This document shows positions 9,537-17,892 of a stretch of 40,914 nt of DNA, one piece after another (position 1 is the first letter of the stretch; each line of letters begins with the position of its first letter). The position numbers and the translations under genes were made by a program. Where the stretch lies: NCBI GenBank assembly GCA_024638625.1, contig JAHEJY010000010.1, positions 1-40,914 on the forward strand, written 5' to 3'. The notes below the pieces were generated by a model. It worked only from the letters and a program-made list of their open reading frames with translations. It was not told where the DNA came from and did not search any database. The stretch is from Actinomycetes bacterium. Its GTDB lineage: Bacteria > Actinomycetota > Acidimicrobiia > Spongiisociales > SHLN01.

Positions 9537-10868
9537 ATGCTGTCGGTCTACCGCAACATGTTCAAGGTTCCGGACCTCCGGAACAAGATTCTCTTCACCC
9601 TGTTCATTGTTCTCCTGTACCGAATCGGTGCCGCCATTCCGTCACCGGGTGTAGATCCTGAAGCCGTCAAGGCGATCAGCGAAGGAGGCGCACAGAACGG
9701 GATCATCGGCCTCCTGTCGCTCTTTTCAGGTGGCGCCCTGGAGCAGCTGTCGGTGTTTGCGCTCGGCGTCATCCCGTACATCACTGCATCCATCATCATG
9801 CAGCTGTTGACCGGTGTCATTCCACGACTCCAAAAAATGCAGGAAGAAGGGGAAGGCCAACGGATCACCCAGTGGACCCGTTACTCCACTGTCGTCCTCG
9901 CAATACTCCAGGCTTTTGGATTCACGTTTCTGTTTCGAAACGGCAGCCTCACCGGGGGCATCAATCCGATTTCCAACGACAACGCCGGGACGATCTTGTT
10001 GATCGTGGTCACCATGACTGCCGGCACCGCGCTGGTGATGTGGCTGGCGGAACTGATCACCCAACGGGGCGTCGGTAACGGCATGTCGCTGTTGATCTTC
10101 ATCAACATCGTCTCGGCGCTGCCCGGCCAATTCGGTATCGCTCGCCAGACCAGCAGCTCGATCTGGATTTTCGTATTGCTGGTCATCATCGTCCTGCTCA
10201 TGGTGATCGGCATCATCTTTGTCGAACAGGGCCAGCGCCGGATTCCGATCCGGTTCGCCAAGCGAGTTCGAGGTCGTCGGGTCATGGGCGGCAACACGAC
10301 CTATATCCCTTTGAAGGTCAACAACGCAGGCGTGATCCCGGTGATTTTCGCCGTATCCGTGTTGGCGTTTCCCGCGATCCTCGTGACCGTGGTGCCTTCC
10401 AGCTCTGACTTCTGGGTGTCGATCCGCAACTTCATCAACGACTTCTCGGCCGCAGGGAGCACCGGGATCGGCCATACCGGCGCGCTGGTCTCGACCGGGA
10501 TGCAGGTGCTCTACATCGCGATTCTCTTCTTGCTCGTTGTCTTCTTCACATATTTCTATACGGCTCTCCAGTTTGACCCCACCAAACAGGCTGAGCAGGT
10601 CCAGCGCCAGGGCGGATACATCCAGGGCATCCGACCGGGGCGACCGACCGCCGAGTATCTCGAAAAGGTCATCTCCCGCATCACACTGCCAGGAGCGGTC
10701 TTCCTCGGAGTCATCGCCATTCTCCCCGCGGTCCTGTCCGCGGTCTTCAATATCCAGTTCGGGTTTGGCGGCACGTCGATCCTCATCGTGGTGGGCGTAG
10801 CTCTCGAGACCATGAAGCAGGTCGAAAGCCAGTTGATGATGCGCGACTACGACGGGTTCCTGGCGTAA
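9537..10868 (+). CDS. secY: Protein translocase subunit SecY
   Basis: 443 residues with about ten hydrophobic segments. It begins MFKVPDLRNKILFTLFIVLL after four residues. The plug region SLFSGGALEQLSVFALG and the cytoplasmic loops RIPIRFAKRVRGR and GYIQGIRPGRPTAEYLEKV are SecY hallmarks. SecY forms the membrane channel with SecE and SecG. Its place between rplO and adk is the conserved spc operon order. Confidence 0.98.
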   Translation: MLSVYRNMFKVPDLRNKILFTLFIVLLYRIGAAIPSPGVDPEAVKAISEGGAQNGIIGLLSLFSGGALEQLSVFALGVIPYITASIIMQLLTGVIPRLQKMQEEGEGQRITQWTRYSTVVLAILQAFGFTFLFRNGSLTGGINPISNDNAGTILLIVVTMTAGTALVMWLAELITQRGVGNGMSLLIFINIVSALPGQFGIARQTSSSIWIFVLLVIIVLLMVIGIIFVEQGQRRIPIRFAKRVRGRRVMGGNTTYIPLKVNNAGVIPVIFAVSVLAFPAILVTVVPSSSDFWVSIRNFINDFSAAGSTGIGHTGALVSTGMQVLYIAILFLLVVFFTYFYTALQFDPTKQAEQVQRQGGYIQGIRPGRPTAEYLEKVISRITLPGAVFLGVIAILPAVLSAVFNIQFGFGGTSILIVVGVALETMKQVESQLMMRDYDGFLA

Positions 10869-11429
10869 ATGGGTCGCAAGCTTCTCTTCTTGGGACCACC
10901 CGGAGCCGGCAAAGGCACCCAGGCCCAGCAAATCGCCAAGCTGCTCGGGATACCCCATATTTCGACGGGTGACATGCTGCGTCAGGCGGTCGCAGACGAA
11001 ACCGAGCTAGGCATGCAGGCCAAAGCAATCATGGAGGCGGGCGACCTGGTTCCCGATGAGATCGTTACGGCGCTCGTCATCGAGCGTCTCTCCCAACCGG
11101 ACGCAGCCTGCGGTTATCTGCTCGATGGTTATCCGCGCAACGCGGCCCAGGCCGACACCCTGGCCGGGACGTACGGCGATGACGTGATCGACACGGCTGT
11201 TGCGGTCGATGTCGAGAGCGAAGAGTTGGTCCGCCGGATTCTGCAGCGAGCTCAGGAACAGGGGCGGGCCGACGACACCGAAGACGTGATTCGCAATCGA
11301 CTCTCGGTTTATCGAGAAGAAACCGAACCCCTCATCGAGTACTACCGCGTGCGGGATCGCGTTGCCGATGTGGATGGCGTGGGTACGATTGACGAGGTGT
11401 TCGGGCGTATCGTCTCCGCACTCGTCTGA
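10869..11429 (+). CDS. adk: Adenylate kinase, short-LID form
   Basis: 186 residues, the short form lacking the long or zinc-binding LID seen in about 215-residue enzymes. The P-loop GPPGAGKGTQ is at residues 9-18, followed by HISTGDMLR (NMP-binding) and LLDGYPRN. The enzyme interconverts ATP and AMP with two ADP. The LID is reduced to the segment around QRAQEQGRADDTEDVIRNRL. The ATG follows the secY TAA directly. Confidence 0.97.
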   Translation: MGRKLLFLGPPGAGKGTQAQQIAKLLGIPHISTGDMLRQAVADETELGMQAKAIMEAGDLVPDEIVTALVIERLSQPDAACGYLLDGYPRNAAQADTLAGTYGDDVIDTAVAVDVESEELVRRILQRAQEQGRADDTEDVIRNRLSVYREETEPLIEYYRVRDRVADVDGVGTIDEVFGRIVSALV

Positions 11430-11430
11430 G

Positions 11431-12192
11431 ATGATCACCGTCAAGAACGAAGCGGGTTTTGCGAAGATGGCGGTCGCCGGCAAGGCCGTCAAAGCCATGC
11501 ACGAAGCCATCCGGGAGGCTGCCAAGCCTGGTGTCACCACCGGCGAGCTCGATGCGATCGCAGCCGACGTCATCGAAGCCCATGGCTGTACCTCTAACTT
11601 CCTCCACTACCAGGGTATGGGGGCCGCCGTTCCGTTTCCGGGCGTGATATGCGCTTCTCCCAACCACGTGATCGTCCATGGCATCCCGGGCGACTACACC
11701 CTCAAAGAGGGTGACATCCTGTCGATTGACGCGGGAGCCATCTACGAGGGTTACCACGGCGATGCTGCCTTCACCATGGCCATCGGCGAGGTCCCCGCTA
11801 CGGTTCAGCGGCTCATCGAGGTGACGGAAGCATCCATGTGGGCAGGGATCGAGCAGGTCAAAGCAGGAAACAAGACCGGCGACGTCGGCCACGCGGTCCA
11901 AACCGTTGTCGAGGCGGCCGGCTTTTCGGTGGTCACCGAGTACGTAGGCCACGGGATCGGTACCGCCATGCACGAGCCGCCCCAGGTTCCCAACTACGGG
12001 GAACCAGGCACCGGTATCCGCTTGAAGGAGGGGTACGCGATCTGCGTAGAGCCCATGGTCAATGTGGGGGAGTGGAAGACGCGCTTACTCGACGATGGCT
12101 GGACCATCGTCACCGAGGACGGTTCGTTGTCGGCTCATTTCGAACACACGGTTGCTCTCACTCCGGACGGCCCCAAAGTCCTCACGGCCTGA
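11431..12192 (+). CDS. map: Methionine aminopeptidase, type I
   Basis: 253 residues from ATG 11431, one base after the adk stop; an in-frame opening further upstream lies inside adk. The five metal ligands are recognisable: Asp in LSIDAG, Asp in HGDAAF, His in GHGIGTAMHE, Glu in CVEPMVN and Glu in HFEHTVALT. It removes the initiator methionine from nascent proteins in the cytoplasm. No SH3-like zinc N-terminal extension is present, so it resembles the short type Ia enzymes. Confidence 0.97.
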   Translation: MITVKNEAGFAKMAVAGKAVKAMHEAIREAAKPGVTTGELDAIAADVIEAHGCTSNFLHYQGMGAAVPFPGVICASPNHVIVHGIPGDYTLKEGDILSIDAGAIYEGYHGDAAFTMAIGEVPATVQRLIEVTEASMWAGIEQVKAGNKTGDVGHAVQTVVEAAGFSVVTEYVGHGIGTAMHEPPQVPNYGEPGTGIRLKEGYAICVEPMVNVGEWKTRLLDDGWTIVTEDGSLSAHFEHTVALTPDGPKVLTA

Positions 12193-12219
12193 CCAGGCGC
12201 GGTGACGCCGGGAATCTGA

Positions 12220-12249
12220 TTGCGCGGCGCCGAAAACGCTGGCTATACT
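12220..12249 (+). promoter_or_regulatory. Probable sigma-70 type promoter for infA-rpmJ-alpha operon
   Basis: TTGCGC at 12220-12225 and TATACT at 12244-12249 are separated by 18 bases in the 131-base gap between map and infA. This would give a leader of about 70 bases before the infA GTG at 12324. The -10 is near consensus. Confidence 0.7.
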
Positions 12250-12323
12250 TGCGGTTCGGCTTCGGCCGTGCGTTTTTCGCGTGCGGTCTGTGGCCGGTAT
12301 TCCTAATTACGACACGAGGTTGA

Positions 12324-12545
12324 GTGGCGCGAAAAGACGACGTAATCGAAATTGAGGGGACGATTCAAGAAACGTTGCCGAATGCGATGTTTCGCGTCAA
12401 GCTCGACAACGATCACGAAGTATTGGCAACCATCTCGGGCAAGATGCGGATGTACTACATCAAGATCCTGACCGGGGATCGCGTTCGCCTCGAGTTGTCA
12501 CCCTACGACCTCTCGCGGGGTCGCATTACATACCGCTACAAGTAG
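12324..12545 (+). CDS. infA: Translation initiation factor IF-1
   Basis: 73 residues from GTG 12324, with cgagg upstream as Shine-Dalgarno. The OB-fold sequence [20 protein letters not shown] and the end [16 protein letters not shown] are canonical IF-1. IF-1 binds the 30S A site during initiation. It heads the alpha-operon block and is followed by rpmJ after 35 bases. Confidence 0.98.
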   Translation: MARKDDVIEIEGTIQETLPNAMFRVKLDNDHEVLATISGKMRMYYIKILTGDRVRLELSPYDLSRGRITYRYK

Positions 12546-12580
12546 CACAACATCAGATCACAGGTACCGGGACAGGTTCA

Positions 12581-12694
12581 ATGAAGGTTCGACCATCCGT
12601 CAAGAAGATGTGTGAGAAGTGTCGAGTTATTCGACGGCACGGACGCGTCTGGGTGATCTGCAGTAATCCACGACACAAGCAAAGGCAGGGCTGA
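12581..12694 (+). CDS. rpmJ: 50S ribosomal protein L36 (zinc-binding form)
   Basis: A short gene of 37 codons. It starts [19 protein letters not shown] and ends PRHKQRQG. The zinc ligands CEKC, a later Cys (VICSN) and His (PRH) are all present, so this is the C+ form. It is the smallest protein of the 50S subunit. It lies between infA and rpsM (4-base gap), the standard order. Confidence 0.97.
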   Translation: MKVRPSVKKMCEKCRVIRRHGRVWVICSNPRHKQRQG

Positions 12695-12698
12695 ACAC

Positions 12699-13076
12699 GT
12701 GGCTCGTATTTCCGGAGTCGATCTTCCCAGAGACAAACAGGTTCATATCGCGCTCACCTACATCTACGGCGTCGGCAACACGTCGGCGTCCTTGATCTGC
12801 CAGGAAGCCAAGATCGATCCGTCGACCCGGACTCGCGATCTCACCGATGATGAAGTTGCCCGCATCCGTCGGACGATTGAAAACTCGTATCGCGTAGAGG
12901 GCGACTTGCGGCGCGAAGTCCAGCAGAACATCAAACGAAAAATCGACATCGGCTCGTACCAGGGGATCCGCCACCGTCGCGGCTTGCCGGTCCGTGGTCA
13001 GCGCACCCACACGAACGCTCGCACCCGCAAGGGCAGACGCGCACCCATCGCAGGCAAGAAGAAGGTAACCAAGTAA
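12699..13076 (+). CDS. rpsM: 30S ribosomal protein S13
   Basis: 125 residues from GTG 12699. It starts [20 protein letters not shown] and carries the basic C-terminal [18 protein letters not shown] motif and a Lys-rich tail. S13 bridges the 30S head to the 50S and contacts P-site tRNA. The TAA overlaps the rpsK ATG by one base. Confidence 0.98.
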   Translation: MARISGVDLPRDKQVHIALTYIYGVGNTSASLICQEAKIDPSTRTRDLTDDEVARIRRTIENSYRVEGDLRREVQQNIKRKIDIGSYQGIRHRRGLPVRGQRTHTNARTRKGRRAPIAGKKKVTK

Positions 13077-13654
13077 TGGCCGACGACGACATGGCGGGCG
13101 CAACTCCCGTAGACCAGATGGCCGGCGACACTTCCGAAGGAGCGACGCCTGCTGCGGCTCCTGAGCTTGCTTCTTCTGAACCTGCTGCCCCTGAGGTTGC
13201 ATCCCCGGCTCCGGCGGCGGCTGATGGACCCGCTTCCGCCACCATGACTTCTGTAGAAGGAGAGGATGGGCCAGCTACTCGCCAGCGTCGTGGTCGCGAA
13301 CGCAAGATCATCACCCACGCCCAGGCTCATATCCGGGCAACGTTCAATAACACAATCATCACGATTGCAGACCTGGCAGGGAACACGATTTTCTGGACGT
13401 CGAGCGGAACGGTCGGCTTCAAGGGATCTCGCAAGTCGACCCCGTACGCCGCCCAGGTCGCCGCCGAACAGGCCGCGCGCAAGGCAGGCGAGTTCGGTAT
13501 TCGGAAACTGGACGTGATTGTTCGGGGATCCGGATCTGGCCGGGAAACTGCGATTCGCACGCTTCAATCCATGGGCATCGAGGTCACCGGCATCAAGGAC
13601 GTCACCCCAATGCCCCACAATGGATGTCGACCCAAGAAGCGGAGGCACCGCTGA
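13076..13654 (+). CDS. rpsK: 30S ribosomal protein S11 with Ala/Pro/Glu-rich N-terminal extension
   Basis: 192 residues if translation starts at ATG 13076, which overlaps the rpsM stop (TAATG). The conserved S11 domain (about 117 residues) begins near residue 76 with [20 protein letters not shown] and ends [15 protein letters not shown]. The first 70 or so residues are mainly Ala, Pro, Glu, Ser and Asp. A later in-frame ATG at 13244 would give a nearly normal protein of 136 residues; the coupled overlap and the continuous open frame favour the long form. S11 lies on the 30S platform close to the E-site mRNA. Confidence 0.95.
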   Translation: MADDDMAGATPVDQMAGDTSEGATPAAAPELASSEPAAPEVASPAPAAADGPASATMTSVEGEDGPATRQRRGRERKIITHAQAHIRATFNNTIITIADLAGNTIFWTSSGTVGFKGSRKSTPYAAQVAAEQAARKAGEFGIRKLDVIVRGSGSGRETAIRTLQSMGIEVTGIKDVTPMPHNGCRPKKRRHR

Positions 13655-14262
13655 TGGCTCGCTACCTCGGACCAACCTGCAAGCCGTGCCGGCGTGCCCG
13701 CGTCCAGTTGTGTCAGTCCAAGAATTGTGCAACGAACAAGAAGCCGTATCCACCCGGTGAACACGGCCGCGGTCGCACTCGCGAGACCGAGTACCTGATT
13801 CAGCTTCGGGAGAAGCAGAAGCTTCGCTACATGTACGGCATACTGGAGCGTCAGTTCCGCCGCTACTACCAAGAGGCCAATCGCCAGAGCGGTATCACCG
13901 GCGAGAACCTCCTGCGACTCCTCGAGTCACGGCTCGACAATGTGGTCTACCGATCCGGTCTTGCGAACACCCGGCCTCAGGCCCGCCAATTGGTCAACCA
14001 CAGCCACTTCGAGGTAAATGGCAAGAAGGTCAATATCCCCAGTTACCAGGTCCGCGCGGGGGACGAGATCGCCCTGAGGGAACGCAGCAAGAACCTCATC
14101 GTCGTGCAGCATTCCATCGACACCGGGGGCGACCGGGTCATCCCTGAGTGGATCAATGTCCAGGCCGACGCCAAGAAAATCACAGTGACCGAGCTTCCTA
14201 ACCGGGCTCAAATCGATACGCAGATCCAAGAACAGCTCATCGTTGAGCTGTACTCCAAGTAG
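13654..14262 (+). CDS. rpsD: 30S ribosomal protein S4, zinc-type with a short knuckle
   Basis: 202 residues from ATG 13654, overlapping the rpsK TGA by one base; the open frame upstream (13624) lies inside rpsK. It starts [20 protein letters not shown]. Cysteines at residues 9, 12, 20 and 25 form a C-x2-C-x7-C-x4-C pattern. The S4 RNA-binding domain follows (LESRLDNVVYRSGLANTRPQ). S4 nucleates 30S assembly and helps unwind mRNA at entry. Confidence 0.97.
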   Translation: MARYLGPTCKPCRRARVQLCQSKNCATNKKPYPPGEHGRGRTRETEYLIQLREKQKLRYMYGILERQFRRYYQEANRQSGITGENLLRLLESRLDNVVYRSGLANTRPQARQLVNHSHFEVNGKKVNIPSYQVRAGDEIALRERSKNLIVVQHSIDTGGDRVIPEWINVQADAKKITVTELPNRAQIDTQIQEQLIVELYSK

Positions 14263-14279
14263 AAAACGAAGGAGCTCCC

Positions 14280-15251
14280 GTGCTCATTGTCCAGCGCCCC
14301 CAAATCGAAGAAGCGTCATCCGACGGCAATCGTGCGCAATTCATCGTTGAGCCGCTCGAGCCGGGGTTTGGCCACACGATGGGAAACACGATGCGACGGA
14401 CCCTTCTCTCGCGCATTCCGGGTGCCGCCATCACCAACGTTCGGATCGAGGGCGTCGTACACGAGTACACGACCATCGAGGGAGTCAAGGAAGACGCGGT
14501 CGACATCATTCTCAACCTGAAGCAAGTTGTCCTCAACACCGAGTCCGAGGAACCCCAGACGCTCTTTCTGTCGGCGACCAAGGCGGGGGAGGTCTCGGCA
14601 GGTGATTTCAAGGTCCCGGCCGGGGTGGAGATCATCAACCCCGAGCAGGTCATCGCGACGCTTTCTTCGTCCGGCAAACTCGAAATGGAAGTCACGGTCG
14701 AACGCGGCGTCGGCTACCGGTCGGCTGAGCGCAACAAGTCGAGCGACACCATTGGCATCATCCCGATCGATTCCATCTTCTCTCCCGTGCGCAACGTCAG
14801 CTATCGGGTCGAAAACACCCAGGTCGGCCAGATGACCAACTTCGATCGTTTGGTGCTCGATGTCGAAACCGACGGATCGATCGAGCCATCCGAAGCCATT
14901 TCGTCCGCAGGCAAGACGCTGCGGGAATTGCTCGGACTATTCGCTGACGTCGGAGAAGGCCTTGGTCAAGGTCTGGAACTCGGTGACGTGGTCGTCGGCG
15001 ACTCCGTCAGTCCCGACCTCGATCTCCCGATCGAAGCGCTCGACCTGTCCGAAAGGCCCCGTAATTGCCTGCGTCGCGCTCAGGTCAAGACGGTCGGCGA
15101 GCTCGTTCAAATGACCGAGGACGACCTGCTGAATATCACCAACTTTGGTCAGAAGAGCCTCGAAGAAGTGACGGTCAAGCTCGACGAGCTCGGACTGTCA
15201 TTGACGATGTCGAAGGACTCAGACATCGAGCGTCCTGATGCCGAAGCCTAA
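14280..15251 (+). CDS. rpoA: DNA-directed RNA polymerase subunit alpha
   Basis: 323 residues from GTG 14280, preceded by aaggag at an appropriate distance. The N-terminal dimerisation domain includes [21 protein letters not shown] linker near residues 235-250 leads to the C-terminal domain with [20 protein letters not shown] and [19 protein letters not shown], which binds UP elements and activators. The gene follows rpsD by 17 bases and overlaps rplQ by 14 bases. Confidence 0.98.
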   Translation: MLIVQRPQIEEASSDGNRAQFIVEPLEPGFGHTMGNTMRRTLLSRIPGAAITNVRIEGVVHEYTTIEGVKEDAVDIILNLKQVVLNTESEEPQTLFLSATKAGEVSAGDFKVPAGVEIINPEQVIATLSSSGKLEMEVTVERGVGYRSAERNKSSDTIGIIPIDSIFSPVRNVSYRVENTQVGQMTNFDRLVLDVETDGSIEPSEAISSAGKTLRELLGLFADVGEGLGQGLELGDVVVGDSVSPDLDLPIEALDLSERPRNCLRRAQVKTVGELVQMTEDDLLNITNFGQKSLEEVTVKLDELGLSLTMSKDSDIERPDAEA

Positions 15252-15588
15252 GAAAGGTCCCCGCCTCGGCGGCAGTCCCCAGAACCAGCGTCTGGTCCTG
15301 CGAAACTTGGCCGCGGATCTGTTCTTCTACGGGAAGGTCGAGACCACGGTTGCCAAGGCCAAGCTGGTGCGACCATACGCCGAGAAATTGATGACCAAAG
15401 CCCGCACCGGCACCTTGCACAATCGCCGCCAGGTGATCGCCGAGATCGGTGATCTCGAGGTGGTCACCAAGCTCTTCGATGATGTCGCTCCTCGATATGT
15501 CGACCGCAATGGCGGCTATACGCGGATTGTGAAGCTTGGTCCCCGGCGCGGCGATGGAGCCGAAATGGCCGTCATCGAGCTGGTCTGA
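15238..15588 (+). CDS. rplQ: 50S ribosomal protein L17
   Basis: 116 residues from ATG 15238, inside the last 14 bases of rpoA. It contains [20 protein letters not shown] and [16 protein letters not shown]17 signatures. L17 lies near the tunnel exit. It ends the alpha operon block. Confidence 0.97.
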   Translation: MPKPKKGPRLGGSPQNQRLVLRNLAADLFFYGKVETTVAKAKLVRPYAEKLMTKARTGTLHNRRQVIAEIGDLEVVTKLFDDVAPRYVDRNGGYTRIVKLGPRRGDGAEMAVIELV

Positions 15589-15629
15589 TCGTCCTCTTGT
15601 ACACGGTTTCGCGGCCCGTTCTCCTGAGC

Positions 15630-15635
15630 TAGCCT
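15630..15635 (+). promoter_or_regulatory. Possible -10 element of a leaderless transcript for the Yip1-like gene
   Basis: TAGCCT (TANNNT) ends 8 bases before the ATG at 15643, and no Shine-Dalgarno is visible. No convincing -35 is present, so this is tentative; read-through from rplQ is the alternative. Confidence 0.35.
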
Positions 15636-15642
15636 GCCTCGA

Positions 15643-16173
15643 ATGGGAGTTCTCCGTACTACGGTCGATACGGCACTTCTCAAACGTGAGCCATTCCAAC
15701 GGATGGTGTTTGCAGGAACCGCCACCGCTGACGCCTACATCGTCGTGTTTGCGGTGTCGGTGCTGGTTCCCCTCTTGTTCCTTCTCGATGTGGTCGGTTT
15801 GGATCCGTTCAACTGGCTGAGCTGGGTGGTTGCGCTGATCGCGGGCGCAGCCAACGCCGGTTTCCGCTGGCTCATCGCGGCCGGCGTATTCTGGTATATG
15901 GCCACCAATGCACTCGGCGGCCAGGGGCGGTACCACGCCGGTTTGCCCGTTGTCGGCTTCGCCCACACGCCTTTGCTGTTGATTCCGTTGATCGCGAACT
16001 TCACTCGCTTGTCATCTCCGATTCTCATTTATCTCGTACCGGCCGCGTGGGGGGTTCTCATCATGTCGGTCGGGGTTCAGGCGGTTTACGACGTGCCGAA
16101 GGACAAAGCGGTATTGGCGGGCCTTGCGGGAGCATTCGGCTACTTCCTCGCCGTATTCATCTTCCAGATCTAG
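15643..16173 (+). CDS. Small integral membrane protein, Yip1-like
   Basis: 176 residues with about five hydrophobic segments (near residues 22-47, 58-88, 103-124, 128-150 and 155-175). The early FQRMVFAGTATADAYIVVFA, the FWYMATNALGGQGRYHAGLP loop and the overall topology resemble Yip1-domain proteins, whose bacterial members have no settled function. No catalytic motif is visible. It lies between rplQ and truA, and the truA GTG follows its stop with no gap, so the two are probably cotranscribed. The family call is by pattern memory and is moderate. Confidence 0.7.
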   Translation: MGVLRTTVDTALLKREPFQRMVFAGTATADAYIVVFAVSVLVPLLFLLDVVGLDPFNWLSWVVALIAGAANAGFRWLIAAGVFWYMATNALGGQGRYHAGLPVVGFAHTPLLLIPLIANFTRLSSPILIYLVPAAWGVLIMSVGVQAVYDVPKDKAVLAGLAGAFGYFLAVFIFQI

Positions 16174-16929
16174 GTGCCCACGTACCGGCTCGAACTTTCA
16201 TACGACGGCTCCGGGTTCCACGGCTATGCGATCCAACCCGATGTGCGCACGGTCCAGGGAGAGGTCGAAGCCGCGTTGCGACGCATGGCGGGCGACGGTG
16301 TCGTTACGAGTGTTGCGGGACGAACCGACGCCGGGGTGCACGCCGTAGGCCAGGTGGTCTCGTTCGAGGCGACGAAGGAGCTCGACACCACTCGTTTGGC
16401 CCGATCGCTGAACAGCCTGGTGGGTCCCGAAATTGCGGTTCAGTCCGCCGTCCGTGCCGAGAACGGGTTCGACGCCCGTCGCGACGCGATTTCGCGCCGG
16501 TACCGTTACGAGATTCTGAATCGCACCGTACCGGACCCGTTCCGTAGACATCTCACCTGGCACGTCCACCGGAAACTCGATGTGGGTGCCATGTCCGCCG
16601 CCGCCGGGATGTTCGTGGGGGAGCAGGACTTCTCGTCGTTTTGTCGTGATGATGAGGGAAAATCGCGCAAACGCTACGTGATCGAGGCCTCGTGGTCGCG
16701 CCAGCCCGATGACATCGTCGCCTTTGACATCGAAGCCAATGCGTTTTGTCACCAGATGGTGCGCTCGCTTGTCGCCCTGTGCGTGGAGGTTGGCAAAGGG
16801 AATCGTACGGTTGAAGCGGTGGCGGCAGTGATGGAGGGGCGTGACCGCAACCTTGCTTCCGGGGCGGCTCCGCCCCAGGGCCTGAAGCTGGTCAGCGTCT
16901 CGTATGAAGGCGAGCGTTGGCACCCTTGA
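16174..16929 (+). CDS. truA: tRNA pseudouridine(38-40) synthase TruA
   Basis: 251 residues from GTG 16174, directly after the previous TAG. The catalytic aspartate is in VAGRTDAGVHA. YRLELSYDGSGFHGYAIQPD at the N-terminus and FCHQMVRSLVALCVEVGKG near the C-terminus are TruA signatures. It converts uridines 38-40 of the anticodon arm to pseudouridine. The rpoA-rplQ-truA-rplM-rpsI order is common in Gram-positive bacteria; here one extra gene is inserted. Confidence 0.97.
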   Translation: MPTYRLELSYDGSGFHGYAIQPDVRTVQGEVEAALRRMAGDGVVTSVAGRTDAGVHAVGQVVSFEATKELDTTRLARSLNSLVGPEIAVQSAVRAENGFDARRDAISRRYRYEILNRTVPDPFRRHLTWHVHRKLDVGAMSAAAGMFVGEQDFSSFCRDDEGKSRKRYVIEASWSRQPDDIVAFDIEANAFCHQMVRSLVALCVEVGKGNRTVEAVAAVMEGRDRNLASGAAPPQGLKLVSVSYEGERWHP

Positions 16930-16948
16930 AGAGCCCAGCTAGTATGAT
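16917..16948 (+). promoter_or_regulatory. Candidate promoter for rplM-rpsI-glmM
   Basis: TTGGCA at 16917-16922 overlaps the truA end. A -10 of TAGTAT (16940-16945, 17-base spacing) or TATGAT (16943-16948) follows in the 115-base gap before rplM. Which of the two overlapping hexamers is used cannot be told from sequence. Confidence 0.5.
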
Positions 16949-17044
16949 CCCGTTCCGTTCGGAACTGACCAGCCGTCGCGCCCGAACCCACCATCTTTTC
17001 AAACAGCATCCGTTCAAACCCGGCTCCACGTCCAAAGAGGCTTT

Positions 17045-17497
17045 ATGCAACGCACGTACGTCCCCAAGATCGACGAAATAGCTCGCGCCTGGTTTGTGGT
17101 CGACGCGACCGACCTTCCGCTTGGACGACTGGCATCCGAGGTCGCCCAAGTCTTGCGTGGAAAGCACAAGCCCTCGTTCACCCCGCACCTCGACGTGGGA
17201 GATTATGTCATCATCGTCAACGCCGACAAGGTGCGCGTGACGTCCAAGAAGTCTGAAGAAAAGATCTACTACCGCCACTCCGGCTATCCGGGAGGCATCA
17301 AGGCCGAGTCGTTCGATGCTTTGATAGTCCGGCGTCCCGAAGCCGTAGTGGAGCGTGCCGTCAAGGGCATGTTGCCGAAGAATCGCCTGGGTCGCGCCAT
17401 GTATCGGAAACTGCATGTCTACGCGGGCGGCGAACATCCGCATAGTTCACAGAAACCCGAACCGCTCGCGATCGATATCAAGAAGGTGGATAGCTGA
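17045..17497 (+). CDS. rplM: 50S ribosomal protein L13
   Basis: 150 residues. It has [40 protein letters not shown] and the [19 protein letters not shown] segment typical of L13. The ATG is preceded by an aaagagg Shine-Dalgarno. rpsI follows after 2 bases. Confidence 0.98.
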   Translation: MQRTYVPKIDEIARAWFVVDATDLPLGRLASEVAQVLRGKHKPSFTPHLDVGDYVIIVNADKVRVTSKKSEEKIYYRHSGYPGGIKAESFDALIVRRPEAVVERAVKGMLPKNRLGRAMYRKLHVYAGGEHPHSSQKPEPLAIDIKKVDS

Positions 17498-17499
17498 CC

Positions 17500-17892
17500 A
17501 TGGCCGAAACGCTCACACAGACAACGGGAAGACGCAAGACCTCGGTCGCCCGGGTTCGTTTCTACTCAGGAACCGGCAACGTCAGCATCAATGGCCGCAA
17601 CCTCGAGGTCTACTTCCCGATGACCGGCCACCGGGCCCGTCTGATGGAACCCCTCAAGGTGACCGAGTCTGAAGGATCATTTGACATCAAGGTCAAGGTC
17701 GAGGGCGGCGGAACGACCGGCCAGGTGGATGCAATTCGCCTCGGTATTGCACGCAGCCTCATCGAGTTGGATCCGGATTTGCGTCCGGTGCTCAAGAAGG
17801 GCGGGTTCCTCACGCGCGATGATCGTCGCGTTGAGCCCAAACGCTACGGTTTGCGCAAGGCGCGCCGGGCACCTCAGTTCACCAAGCGGTAA
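17500..17892 (+). CDS. rpsI: 30S ribosomal protein S9
   Basis: 130 residues with TGRRKTSVARVRFYSGTGNV near the N-terminus and the end RRAPQFTKR, whose terminal Lys-Arg reaches P-site tRNA in S9. The stop is followed directly by the glmM GTG. Confidence 0.98.
   Translation: MAETLTQTTGRRKTSVARVRFYSGTGNVSINGRNLEVYFPMTGHRARLMEPLKVTESEGSFDIKVKVEGGGTTGQVDAIRLGIARSLIELDPDLRPVLKKGGFLTRDDRRVEPKRYGLRKARRAPQFTKR

Noticed and set aside
9726-10958. 410-residue minus-strand open frame opposite secY
   Set aside because: Composition (Asp, His, Arg, Gln rich) is that of antisense to a membrane protein gene; secY on the plus strand is certain.
16926-16948. TTGAAG (16926-16931) with TATGAT as the rplM promoter
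   Set aside because: Spacing is only 11 bases; the upstream TTGGCA with TAGTAT fits better.
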